A DNA stretch of 64,000 nucleotides from Tretioscincus oriximinensis (Eukaryota > Chordata > Lepidosauria > Squamata > Gymnophthalmidae): the NCBI GenBank assembly GCA_022410635.1, contig JAJVDF010000238.1:1617078-1681077 (forward strand). The letters are read 5' to 3'. How positions within the stretch are numbered: the stretch's first letter is position 1; every line of letters begins with the position of its first letter. The position numbers and the translations under genes are program-made. Below the pieces are notes generated by a model. It did no database searches. It worked only from the letters and a program-made list of their open reading frames with translations, and was not told where the DNA came from. Of the stretch, positions 1 to 9,365 are shown in pieces.

Positions 1-330
1 AAGAAGAAGAAGAAGAAGAAGAAGAAGAAGAAGAAGAAGAAGAAGAAGAAGAAGAAGAAGAAGAAGAAGAAGAAGAAGAAGAAGAAGAAGAAGAAAGAAG
101 AAAGAAGAAAGAAGAAAGAAGAAAGAAGAAAGAAGAAAGAAGAAAGAAGAAAGAAGAAAGAAGAAGTAAGAAAGAAGAAGAAGAGGAGGAGGGGAGAAGG
201 AGAAAGAGGAAGAAGAGAAGAAGGAGGAGGAGAAGGAAGAGTAGAAGGAGCAGAAGAAGAAAGAGAAGAAAGAAGAAGAGGAGCAGGAGGAGAAAGAGGA
301 GGAGTTGGTGTATCCTGCTTTTCTCAACCC
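1..330. repeat. (GAA)n/(TTC)n expanded purine tract
   Basis: The window opens in an almost uninterrupted purine strand: about 95 bases of pure AAG triplets, then a run of AAAGAAG-type heptamers to about 165, then mixed A/G sequence to about 300. It continues directly into the 3' end of a minus-strand SINE, so it is best read as that SINE's (TTC)n tail, greatly expanded. The array begins at the window edge and may be longer. Confidence 0.95.
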
Positions 331-500
331 AAAGGTAATCAAAGCAGCTTACATAACCTCCTGTTCTTCTCTTCATAACAGGCATCTGGTGAAGTCGGTG
401 GGGCTGAAGAGAGCTCTGAAGAACTGTGACTAGCCCAAGATCACCCAGAGTTGGCTTTTGGGGAAGACCACAGAATCAATCCAGGAGACTTCACTCTAAT
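1..500 (-). mobile_element. tRNA-derived SINE with (TTC)n tail
   Basis: Read on the minus strand, the segment from about 500 down to 305 follows the layout of a common squamate tRNA-type SINE body: a block on the pattern 'gggtgat cttgggctagtcac', then 'agagctctcttcagccccacc', then a tail block 'aagctgctttgattacctttggg' ending in TTC repeats. The same tail logic recurs at 12890-13220 and 48735-49136. The tRNA-like head is degraded or missing at the 500 end, so the 5' boundary is approximate. Family membership is from memory of squamate repeats. Confidence 0.7.
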
Positions 501-1137
501 CACAATACAAGACTGGCTCTCAACTATAACTAGAGAATATATATAATGGTATTTACAAATAACTTAAAATGTACCAGCTATAATTGCAAAATTCCATGTA
601 AAGCCTACAGATGTACTTTGCGAATAGTCTTGCTTATATCTTTTCAAAATGATGCATTAGTGCAAAATCATCATATGGACAAACGGATAACACAGCTTGC
701 AAGACTAAACTCTTTCCTAAAGTTCCTCCAATTATGAGGTGAAGGGTGCGATTTCTAGTTCCACTATCTAAACGCCCTTTGACTCTTTTAGCAGATAAAG
801 GGAGTTGCTGGAAAACTGTGTCAGTGTCTGGTTTCTCTGTGGCTTTAGAAGATTGAAATGGCTGACTGGGTGGAATAATTTACTTATGTTTCAGAACACA
901 GGGGATTGGCGGTTCTTGCAAGCTTCACAAACTTTTCAAACTTTACTGTTTACTGTGCAACTAGAGCCATATAGTGTTAATCCAGATTCAGTGTAGATGC
1001 AGAAAGGGATAATACGCCAGCAAAACGAATAGCAAGTTTCCTTCCACATTCTTTGAGCCAAAGATGGATTTTCTGCAATTGAGAATGCCAAAAGAAAACC
1101 GTTTCTTGAGTCTCATTCTGGGATGTATCTTGGTAAG

Positions 1138-1275
1138 GCTAGGGCCACCCATATGCCAGTGTAGACTATGGCAGGCCCCATTCGGGGCCTGCCATAGTCT
1201 ACACTAGCATGTAGGTGGCAGGTTCTAATTCTCAGATACAGAATAAGGCTCAGTGGGGATCCAAACCAAAGATAT
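1138..1275. repeat. Foldback (MITE-like) repeat, copy 1
   Basis: A perfect 22-bp inverted repeat (1158-1179 and 1184-1205) is separated by only four bases (attc); a looser stem extends it outward to about 1145 and 1218. The right part shares blocks such as 'agatacagaataagg' and 'cagtggggat' with the segment at 11714-11886, so these are two copies of one dispersed family. I see no transposase and no clear target duplication. Confidence 0.7.
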
Positions 1276-1637
1276 TTTCTTTTCTAATTTAGAGAACACA
1301 GCAGAAAACTTGGCTAATGTGTTCTTTGATTTTGATAGTGGCTTGAGAAGCTGGAATCTGGTTAAAAAATTTAAGGGACAAGAAATTGTTGTCCATGAAC
1401 TGAACGTTGGGTGCAAATTTTAGGACCCCCAATAGTTCCGATGATTCAGTTTCTGCTCTGGGGGGGATGGAGAAGAGAGAGCCGGGCTGGGGAAACTGAA
1501 CAAGAGGCTTTTCCTGTTGTTTTGACTTTTCTCTACTTCCTCCACTATTCTCTCCCCCTCCCGCTTTCCGTTGACTGATGAGTCTGTTTGCACATAAACT
1601 GAGGGACGGTGGTGGAGAGGTTCAGATCAGAAGTATT

Positions 1638-1689
1638 ATAACTGCATAATATCTATTGTACAGCAAATAACTGCATAATATCTATTGTA
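1638..1689. repeat. 23-bp direct duplication
   Basis: The 23-bp word starting 'ataactgcataatatc' occurs at 1638-1660 and again, identically, at 1667-1689, a 29-bp period. It lies just upstream of the alternating CG/CA tract and the GC-rich leader. It is probably a recent slippage duplication. Confidence 0.9.
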
Positions 1690-1692
1690 TAC

Positions 1693-1730
1693 CGTGCGCG
1701 CGCGCGCACACACATGTCTGCACACACAGT
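1693..1730. repeat. (CG)n(CA)n alternating purine-pyrimidine tract
   Basis: The tract 'gtgcgcgcgcgcgcacacac' and the following 'gcacacacag' form a short run of alternating purine and pyrimidine rich in CpG steps. Such runs can adopt Z-DNA under torsional stress. It sits at the upstream edge of the presumed ARHGAP31 promoter region; a regulatory role is inference only. Confidence 0.75.
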
Positions 1731-2126
1731 TGACTTATTGCAACTTAAAGCAGCCCTGTTCCTTCCATTGCTTGCCCGGCGGCCCCTCCCTTGGCCGCTT
1801 AGCTGTGCTGACCATTTGTGGAACAAGAAACGTCAGAGCTCAGAGCTGGGCTGCTGCTTTTGCGGGACTCTGAGTTAGTTCCTCCCAGGCTGTCCCGTCC
1901 CGTTATCTTTTCCCTGGCAGGACGTCCCTCCTGCTGCTGCAGACCCCCCCCCCCATCCCCGCCTCTTTCCCACCCCTGCTCCTCTCTAACACACACACTT
2001 GCCTGCCAAAAGGGACCATCATCCTCCGCCCCCCTCCTCAGCTAACTTCCTTCCAGTATTTCCTGAGCTGGATAATTCCAGGATTTGTAAAAACAGGGGA
2101 AAGGCAAGGGGAGAGAGACTCCATTC

Positions 2127-2663
2127 ATGGAGGAAGCCCATTCCTGGCTCTGCTGCTCCTGGGGCTGCTGGGTGTGAGAAGAAGAGAGCCATAGGTAAGG
2201 ACCTGGGATTCATAGATGCGCCTGCTTCCCTTCTTCTCTACCACTTTGTAAGTTTTCTTTCTCTTTTGACAAGTTCATGGAGGTGGAGTGACCCATTCCC
2301 AGCTCTCTCTGAAGGACCTGCGAGAACCGTCTTGATTGCCAGCTTGGCTTGGAGAGAGTGGGGCAACAGCGAGGAAGTGAGACCATCAGATAACATCTGC
2401 TCCTGCTTGGCAGTTTCTTTGGAGGCCTCGGTTCACAGCCACAGACCCACCACCCTTTTAGGAGGAGCCCTTTGAACCTGGGCTATGGTCTCTTTGCTGC
2501 TGCTGGCTGGAGATTTCATTGTCCTGACCTCTTCCTTCTGCGACAGAAGCAGCCCCAGAAGCTTAACATCTGGTAGGAATTAACGTTGGCACGTCCAACT
2601 GGAACTTCTTCTTGATCTTTGATGTTGCTGAGTGGAAGCGGGACCCAGGCACCGAGGCTCTGA
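2127..2663 (+). other. Three short upstream ORFs in the presumed 5' leader
   Basis: If this leader is transcribed unspliced, it has three AUG-initiated upstream ORFs: 2127-2177 (16 codons plus stop), 2485-2583 (32 codons plus stop) and 2622-2663 (13 codons plus stop). All end before the main start at 2752. The middle one encodes a short hydrophobic start (MVSLLLLAGDF). Their relevance depends on the real transcription start and splicing, which I cannot see. Confidence 0.45.
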
Positions 2664-2697
2664 GGAAGGGGTTTTGCACTTGTCTAGTGCAAAGCAA

Positions 2698-2732
2698 GGG
2701 GGGTGGGGGGAAAGGAAGGAGGGAGGGAAGGG
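2698..2732 (+). promoter_or_regulatory. G-quadruplex-capable G-run cluster upstream of the start codon
   Basis: The sense strand carries two six-base G runs split by one T, then after an A-rich linker three GGG runs separated by one and two A's, ending 19 bases before the ATG at 2752. This satisfies the simple rule of four or more G3 runs, though one linker is about ten bases. In mRNA it would lie in the 5' UTR, where RNA quadruplexes can reduce initiation. Folding is inference. Confidence 0.6.
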
Positions 2733-2751
2733 CTTTTTTTGGAATCAACTC

Positions 2752-2851
2752 ATGAAGAACAAGGGAGGAAAACCGAAGCTCAAGAGAAAAGGAGCCACAA
2801 ATATCTTTGGCTGTGATCTGACGGAGTATCTGGAGACCACTGGACAAGATG
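2752..2851 (+). CDS. ARHGAP31: ARHGAP31 (CdGAP) first coding exon, N-terminal 33 residues
   Basis: The exon begins MKNKGGKPKLKRKG, a basic stretch, then has FGCDLTEYLE and ends at TGQD. From memory this matches the start of vertebrate ARHGAP31 (Cdc42/Rac1 GTPase-activating protein of focal adhesions and lamellipodia; truncating human mutations cause Adams-Oliver syndrome). In the paralogue ARHGAP30 the basic leader differs, so ARHGAP31 fits better. The reading frame stays open upstream to about 2632 without another ATG; I chose 2752 because the known protein starts with these residues. The exon ends in phase 1 at 2851, followed by donor GTAATT. In the family the next residues begin the RhoGAP domain, which must lie on later exons outside this window. 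The start context is weak (C at -3, A at +4). Confidence 0.85.
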
Positions 2852-3099
2852 GTAATTATAAAATATGGCCTCTTTTATTTTTACTTTGTATAGCAGTGGA
2901 TCTTCCTTCGGGTGGCGAAAATTAATGAGCTACAGCTGCGAAATATGGAGTTACTGTATTTGATGTGATTGAGGGCCTTAGGACCTTTGCGGATGCTGAC
3001 AGTAACTAAGCAGCAAAATATCCTTAATTCAGTGAAATGTTTGTCTATGTGGCATAGAGAAGAAGGATGGATATTTGTCACTGAGGCTTTTACTTGATT

Positions 3100-3552
3100 A
3101 ATACAGAGAAAGATGAAAAGTTCTTAAAAATTTGTTTTACTTTTGGACTAAACCAGACAGTAGGGCACTCCTTAAAACTGTTGGGTAGAAAAGTGAGAAC
3201 AGACAAAGGAAAGTATTTTTTCACCCAGAGGGTCATCGGCCTGTGGAATTTACTTCCTGAAGAGGTAGTGGTAGCTAACAGCTTGGATAGTTTCAAGACA
3301 GGACTAGACAGGTTTATGGACACTAAGGGTATAAATGGATACTAAGATAGTTGTCTGGATGTAGCCTCCGGGATGGAGCAACAGGCAGGACTCTTGAAAT
3401 ACCATTTGCAGGGAGTCACGAACAGGAGCAGCATATTTTGCTTTCCTCTGTTCGGACTGCCCAGGTGCATCTGGTGGGCCTCTGTGTGACACAGAATGCT
3501 GGACTCGATGGGCTGTGGCCTGATCCAGTATGGCTCTTCTTATGTTCTTATG
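3100..3552 (+). mobile_element. CR1-clade LINE, 3' end
   Basis: The segment encodes the typical C-terminal end of CR1 ORF2 (GKYFFTQRVIGLWNLLPEEVVVANSLDSFKTGLDRF, at about 3200-3320) followed by a 3' UTR. The UTR holds 'ctggactcgatgggctgtgg' and 'gatccagtatggctcttctt' and ends in the octamer-like 'ttcttatg' repeat. It is 5'-truncated, and reading frames are interrupted near 3150. Parallel copies at 46650-47824 and 49658-50106 support the assignment. Confidence 0.9.
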
Positions 3553-3585
3553 ACTAGGGCCAGGGATTCCAAAATAACAGACCTT

Positions 3586-3732
3586 GGCTGCATCCACATC
3601 ATGTATTTATTCCACTGTAATTGGATATTCCACATTAAAGCATGGATATTCTGGAATAATTCAGTTCCCACAGTGCTTCAGTGTGGAATATCCAACTATA
3701 ATGGAATAAATGAGTGATGTCTGGATGCAGCC
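3586..3732. repeat. Foldback element with GGCTGCATCCA ends, copy 1
   Basis: The segment begins 'ggctgcatccacatcatg' and ends with its near complement 'gatgtctggatgcagcc'. The two arms of about 55 bases share long complementary blocks such as 'ttggatattccaca'. It looks like a non-autonomous DNA transposon with long terminal inverted repeats; a degenerate relative is at 49413-49534. The flanks share 'cctt', but I do not regard this as a proven target duplication. Confidence 0.7.
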
Positions 3733-3838
3733 CCTTAGTAATCTCTGTACCTTAAACACATGAGATGCCAAGGATTTACATTTCCTCTACTGTTTAAAGT
3801 ATTCAAATGAAAGAGGACTCTTCTTATATCTTCAGCCC

Positions 3839-3947
3839 CTGAGGATGTAGACATGTCTAGGAAAGCTCATGCCACCTACCTTTCTTCTGTTAGTTTCTCC
3901 CTTGGTGGACTTTCTGTAAGACTAACACGGTTATTTCTTTGAAATTG
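3839..3947 (+). mobile_element. Hammerhead-like repeat (Penelope-like?), degenerate copy
   Basis: This copy has the signature order of the family: 'ctgaggatgtagac', 'gaaagctcatgccacc', then 'actttctgtaagactaacac' and the end 'tctttgaaattg'. It is closest to the right half of the foldback copies at 34114 and 45505. The core is mutated (CTGAGGA, GGAAA), so any ribozyme would be dead. Confidence 0.7.
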
Positions 3948-5527
3948 CTTATTATAAAGTATATTATAAAGCCATTCTATCTATTATGATGCAGTAACTC
4001 CAAAAAAACTGTTGTCTTGCAATGCTTATATTGTGTCCCATTGGCAAGATACATCAGAAAAGCTTCTGTTTTTCAACCTCTTTTTTGTAAGATAAAAGTT
4101 GCAATTGCCTTGAGGTTTACTGCCCATTGAACTGTGTGGACCTGGAAGAATGCTCTGATGTCTACAACTAATGACACTGCGGCTTACAATACAAGGATGT
4201 AGAAAGAACTGGAAGAGCAGCTTGAATTTTTTAGCAGAAATCCCAACCTTTTACTCGTATTCATTTCTTGCTTAGACAGGCGTGTGATGTGTGAGACAGT
4301 GGGAGATGGCAGTGCCAATATGGCTTTCACATGGATGCTGAGAGATTGTGGGTGAAGCAAAACTGTCTCTCTTGAAAGTGGGCTGTGTTATTATTATAGG
4401 ACATATTGCTGAGTCCCTGAAGAGCACTTTTTTCTTCTTCTTCTTGGAAACCAGTAATTTATGAAACATCACTAAGAATTTCTTGCCACCTCCTCCTTTT
4501 CACCATCTGTATCCCTATGATGTTACAAATTTAAGTTTTATTTGGTTTTTGAAACTTCACACTTCCCAATCAAGGTGGCTTCTTCGGCAATATGTCTTTT
4601 ATTTGTGCCTACATTATTTTATTGTGCATCACATATAAACAGGTTCAGCCTTATAATTAAAAGTGTCAGCCCCCAAATTGTATTTATATAATGGTTTCAC
4701 AGATCATTGAATATCAGTTCATATGGTCAATAAGTCTATGAAGAATTGTTGCTGGAAATGATGCTGAGGTTGGTATATAGTCATTCATGAGTGTTTTGCT
4801 AGTTTTGCTACCTGCAAAATAAGGGGGAAAGTGAATTGCTGGTAGAGATCTCAATTTTGCAGCAACCTTTGGTCCACCAAGATAATTTGGTCACAAAACT
4901 GCATAGCAAGTCCACTCAATACCATCTCCATCTGAGCATTTGAGTAATTTTGCACATGTTAGTATATCATAGGCACTTTCTTTCTGCATATTGGTGAGGT
5001 TTAAAGGAAGTCCNAGTCAGTGTGTCTTTTCTGCTGTTTGATTGGCTAAGAGTAAGACTGGATGTATTTGGTTGTAAAGACAATTCTGATTTTTTTTCTT
5101 TAGAGATGCCTGATAGGTTATTAATGTCATTTGATGATAGCGATAATTTTGAAAAAGGGCATTTTTTACCATATGATCATTTATTTGTTCTTTTGAACTC
5201 AATGCAGTAAAACATAACAAAAATATCCTCACAATTTGTCAGTGTGTTGATTGTGTCTGACTTTTATATTCCCTTAATTTTTGTGAAAAAGACTGCCTCC
5301 TGCTGCCTGTGAGCCTCCAGAGGGCAAGATACAATTGCTTCTCATTGCCCCAACTGCTGGTTCTTGCATTCCTTTTCCAAATACTTGTATACTGGCAAAG
5401 CATTCCCTGTTCATCCACTTCCCTTTAACAGGTATTTCAAAAAACAGCAATAATATGAAAAGCCAAGCATNTACTCAAGGAGCAAGCAAAAAGTAGTCAG
5501 TATTATGGAAAGCTCAGCATTATTGCT
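3948..5527. other. Intronic stretch, no recognised element
   Basis: AT-rich sequence with short A/T runs and a small TTC run near 4432-4445. Small ORFs on both strands near 5020-5230 overlap each other and show no protein family I recognise. Nothing else is supported. Confidence 0.5.
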
Positions 5528-5800
5528 GGATCCCCATTTATTGATTTGTTTGTTTATGCTTCTATCTTGTCCTACATCCAAAGATCTTAGGGCAGTTAAC
5601 AACAACAGAAAACAAAATAGAAATATTGTATTTATTTTTTTATTTATTTGCATTTTATACTGCCCTATACCTGAAGGTCAAAGTGCCTGAAAAGTGGGGA
5701 GAAGAAGCTATTTCTTNAGCCAGAGGCCGGGATGAAAGGTGTATTTTCAAAGATTTTTTTAATGTGTATAGTGATGATGCTTGATGCTCTTCAAAGAAGA
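5528..5800 (-). mobile_element. Two adjacent L2-type LINE/SINE 3' tails
   Basis: On the minus strand two similar tails lie side by side. One is at about 5528-5620 ('tcttagggcagttaac' on plus). The other is at about 5628-5800 ('atttgcattttatactgccc' then 'tacctgaaggtcaaagtgcc'). Both match the form 'gccctgagaccttcgggtat agggtg' followed by an (AAAT)n-like tail seen intact at 54200-54284. The two sit head to tail. Confidence 0.6.
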
Positions 5801-6436
5801 GGCTATTCTATAGTCTGCTGATGAAAGTGGTTGTTCTACCTGTAGATCTTAAGGCACAAGCAGTATGGGAGTGGGGAATAGGCATTTCTTTAGATATTTG
5901 GACCCATTTTCTATACAGTAATATGAAACATATGTGGCATTTCCAATATGGCATTTGAGGAGATTTGTGGATTTTTAATGCCTGTCTGGAATTCAAAGGG
6001 GCTCTGGAATTTTTCATCAGCATTGACAAAGTCTCTGGCAAAGGAAGCTACTTGAAATGGATAGACTCAGTGGTGCCATTCACATCAAACCATTTTTAAG
6101 CAGGAGGTTGTGCAAATATCTACTGCACATCAGTACATTAGTATTTTTGCAAATTTGGAATAGGCTAAGAATAACAGTTTTGTAAATTTTGTAAAGGTGT
6201 GATGCAATCACAATAGGTTTCCTGAAAAAAATCTTGGAGGATGGGGTAATGTAATCTTCCTTTAACATATGATCAATTTGGACGGACATTGATTTGGTGG
6301 ATTCCTAAGCAAAAATCTTCTAGTTGACTTTCATTTTGAGCTTTGTACTCAATTCATTAATGCTTAAATATATTTGTCTTAATAAATGGAGGCCAATTGT
6401 CTTTGGATCTAGAAACCTAGAATTTTTTTATTAATA

Positions 6437-6740
6437 AGAACATAGGAGGAATCCTGCTGAATCATAAGAGAAGCCCTGCTAGTCCAGCATTCTGTCTCAC
6501 ACAGTGGCCCATCAGTTGTNCCTGGGCAGTCTCAAGCAGAAGATAGCAAAACTCTCACCTATTCTCAACTCCCTGCAAATGGTATTTCAGGTGTCCTACC
6601 TATAGCTCCATCCTCCAGTCAGTATCAAGAGATCCATCCTAGTATCTATTTATATCCTTGGTGTCCATTTATATCCTGTCTTAAAGCTATCCAGGCTGCC
6701 AGCTAATAAAGAAATGCGTTTTCCATGCTAACATACCCAT
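6437..6740 (-). mobile_element. CR1-clade LINE, 3' end
   Basis: Plus-strand text 'aagaacataggagg', 'ctagtccagcattctgtctc' and 'gatccatcctagtatctatt' is the complement of the CR1 tail seen at 3300-3552. A piece of the C-terminal coding region (complement of 'ttaaagctatccaggctgcc') is also present. It is 5'-truncated and decayed. Confidence 0.85.
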
Positions 6741-7704
6741 CTCATTCTACTGAGTACTTGACAACTAAATAAGCATGATTAGGATTGTACACATATGTAG
6801 CTTAAGTAATCACATGCAAATCCAGTTTATAATTATTTTAAAGTGTGTTTCCATATTTGGTATTTGCTGGTATTTTTACAAAATAGTTTTTATTGTAAGA
6901 CAGCATCTTTTAGGAAAAAAAATATGTGAAATGAAGGTTTTTCTAAATGTGTGCTGAATGGCATATTCCAGTGGTCAGAATTTTATGATCCAGTAATGAA
7001 AGACTCTGTTGTTATCAGATTCATTGGAAAGATGTGAGTTAGATCATAGGGTGTCTGCTGAATTTGAAGGATAAGAGACTGCAGTGGAAAGATGGGAATT
7101 TAAAGTCCTTTGTTCTGTTATAATACAAAGAGCTGGAATAATATTGAAGCTAAATCTGGCTCTAGGTAGCTATGAGGGTAAATGAAGGTGAAATATCCCA
7201 CCATGGATCTTACAAGCTTTCAGACTTNCCTAATTGGAGCCCTTGACTTGAAATCCCATCAGTTTTGACAGGTAATCTGAAGTCTTTAACGTTTACTTTT
7301 TCCATATATATTTAAATTCTTTCAGTTTTATGTCTCGGGGCAGAAAGAAAGGCAGAGAAAAGATCTGTTCACTGCAGACTGTGGTTCTTTCTCACATCCA
7401 TGCCTTCCTTATCCTTTCCATTCTCACATTGAAGCCAGGTGCTTTTGTCCCCTAATTTTGATGTTTCTGCTTAGCTTTATTTGGAAAGATGAAGGAAGTA
7501 GTTAAGAAAGCTAGAGTTTGGTTGGGGAAAAGCGGCACAGAATGATAGTGGTGCAAAAGAGCTATCAGCTGCTTTTCCTTGTTCTGTGTGAATAATTAAT
7601 TTACCCATCCTTGATGGATTGGCAGACATATAGGTGCAGGACTGTGTCTTTAGTTCACCCTTCTCCTTGACACCATAAATGGATCCTGCCACACCTTGAG
7701 AATG
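6741..7704. other. Intronic stretch, no recognised element
   Basis: Unremarkable AT-rich sequence. The small ORF on the minus strand at 7477-7692 shows no recognisable domain. It ends at the hAT-like insertion at 7713. Confidence 0.5.
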
Positions 7705-7712
7705 GATACATG

Positions 7713-7925
7713 TAGGCTGATGACCCCTTTGGGGTGGGTGGGTTGAAAACTTGGTTTTGGGGTGCCTCCCAGTTTTTTCTGAGGAATTTTTTTTCTAAAA
7801 AAGATTTTTAAAATAAATTATTTTGTTTTTTAATTGTTTTTTCCTAAGAAAAAAAACCGGGAGACACCCCCAAGACAGGTTTTCAACACACACAAACACA
7901 CGAAAGGAGTCATCTGGTCAGCCTA
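7713..7925. mobile_element. hAT-like MITE (TAGGCTGA...CAGCCTA), copy 1
   Basis: A 213-bp foldback element starts 'taggctgatgacccctttgg' and ends 'ggagtcatctggtcagccta'. The arms pair along most of their length (for example 'ttttggggtgcctccc' with 'gggagacacccccaag'). An identical 8-bp duplication, GATACATG, flanks it at 7705-7712 and 7926-7933. Eight-base target duplications and TAG/CTA termini are hallmarks of hAT transposons. There is no coding capacity, so mobilisation would need a transposase from elsewhere. Relatives: 26906-27103 and 59967-60487. Confidence 0.85.
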
Positions 7926-7933
7926 GATACATG

Positions 7934-9273
7934 GGATATTTCCTATCATATTCTTGAAACAATTATTTAGAATAAGCTGCATGTGACTCAGTGTAGGAAA
8001 TTTACTTTGGTCTTCCCTGTGACCGACAGGAATATGATCTTTTGCACTGATTTCTTTAAGTAGTTATTTACATTTTAAGAAAGGCTAGCTTTCTGTTCGG
8101 GAAAGAAATCTCTAGTAAAAGGAATATCCAGTAGTAGAAAATAGTTTGTGAGTACTGTGTGGTTTTCTTTCCTCTAGGTCATCTCTTAGCAATTGTCTTT
8201 GCCTTATGTGAAGGGACATGGAAAGAGAAGAATCCATGTTTTCAAAAGTGCTTATTATCAGCAAAGATGTCAAGCTACCCTCTTACTAAATTGCCACAGA
8301 AGAGCACAAATGCTATAGACTTTAGTGCAGTGAGTCACTGAGAAACAACAAAGTCATACAAGCACCAGGGTAAACCAAATTACAGGAAGAATTTTCTTGG
8401 CACAAGTGTTTACTAAATTAAAACATGGAGGGGGGCACACATTCAAATTAATTCTCCTTCCTGTCTGACATGTCTATTTTGCTACAAAGTTATTGTTTTA
8501 CGCATCTAGAGTTGAGGCTTCCTGTAGTCTGATGATCTTTGGCTTCATCCAGATATTCTTCACTTTTTTCCTTTCTGCCCACATGCATCTTTATGGTCTG
8601 AAACGTTGGATCGATCCCATGACACAGTGTGTCAGATAACATAGTTTTTAGAATCAGATGCTTGAAATAATTTAATCCTGTGCGTCTTGCATGAAAGTCT
8701 GTAAAGATGTTTATCGAACCTCTTATCAAACCTCCCGAATGGTTTGCCTGTTAGGGATTCCTACAAGAAAAGGTGGGTCCTTGCCTAAATTATACCAGTT
8801 AGGCCACTCCAGATTATGGTGGTATGTAGAAGACAGACCTCTGTTTTCTAGACCACTGGGGAACCATTTTCAGTGGTACCACAAGGCATGCTGTTGAAAC
8901 ACTTTCTTTGATCTAGTTCTGAGGCCAGAAATGTTTGTTCTTTAACTTTTGTTGAAATATTTGCACAAGCTTTGGGGTGCAGTGCAGAGGCTAAGCATCT
9001 GGAGAAGCATTGCTGTACAGATGTTTCTGTTCCAGTCCATGTGTTGCAAGTCCATAGGGCTTTACTGGTCCACATCAACTGGTTCAGATCGGGCCCAGAT
9101 AAGTGCAGAATGGCTTTTAGATAGGATCCATGTGACATCCTATTGGTACTGTGGCTAGAGGCAGTCAGCAGAAAGATTGATACAAGAGTTCTTAAAAGCC
9201 ATATGTAATAGAGCAGCAGAAAACATGGTGTCAGTGCTTCCTTATACTCTGTCACTGTACTATCATTCTGTAT
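7934..9273. other. Intronic stretch with unassigned ORF-like segment
   Basis: No classified repeat was recognised. A 135-codon open frame on the minus strand (8848-9255) is longer than most chance ORFs here, but its protein (Cys-, Ser- and Thr-rich, no domain seen) is not one I recognise and an opposite-strand ORF overlaps it. I treat it as non-coding. Confidence 0.4.
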
Positions 9274-9365
9274 CTGAAGAAGTAGACATATCTACGAAAG
9301 CTCATACTGCCTACCTTTTTCTTGTTAGTCTATAGTCTCAGATGATACAAGACCCCTTGCTAGGG
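9274..9365 (+). mobile_element. Hammerhead-like repeat (Penelope-like?), short copy
   Basis: The copy starts 'ctgaagaagtagacatatct' and continues 'acgaaagctcatactgcc' and 'cttgttagtctatag'. The core, helix-II-like stem (GTAGA/TCTAC) and GAAA are intact, but the following bases differ and the rest of the element is degraded after about 9340. Confidence 0.7.

Larger units (their letters stand above)
1735..2751 (+). promoter_or_regulatory. ARHGAP31: Presumed ARHGAP31 promoter and 5' leader
   Basis: Composition changes sharply here from AT-rich repeats to GC- and pyrimidine-rich sequence (runs of C at about 1946-1965, CCTCC-type blocks), ending at the ARHGAP31 start codon. No TATA box is obvious. 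A CRE-half-like 'acgtca' occurs near 1830. The transcription start cannot be placed from sequence. A strong donor-like 'ag|gtaagg' occurs at 2194/2195 and an acceptor-like pyrimidine tract ends in AG at 2273, so alternative leader splicing is possible. That the segment is transcribed as 5' UTR is inferred from position. Confidence 0.55.

Noticed and set aside
2195..2273. Mini-intron between donor-like 2195 and acceptor-like 2273
   Set aside because: At about 79 bases it would be unusually short for a vertebrate intron and there is no supporting evidence; noted only as possible alternative signals.
8848..9255. 135-codon frame (-) as a gene
   Set aside because: No domain recognised, overlapping frame on the opposite strand, no convincing splice context.
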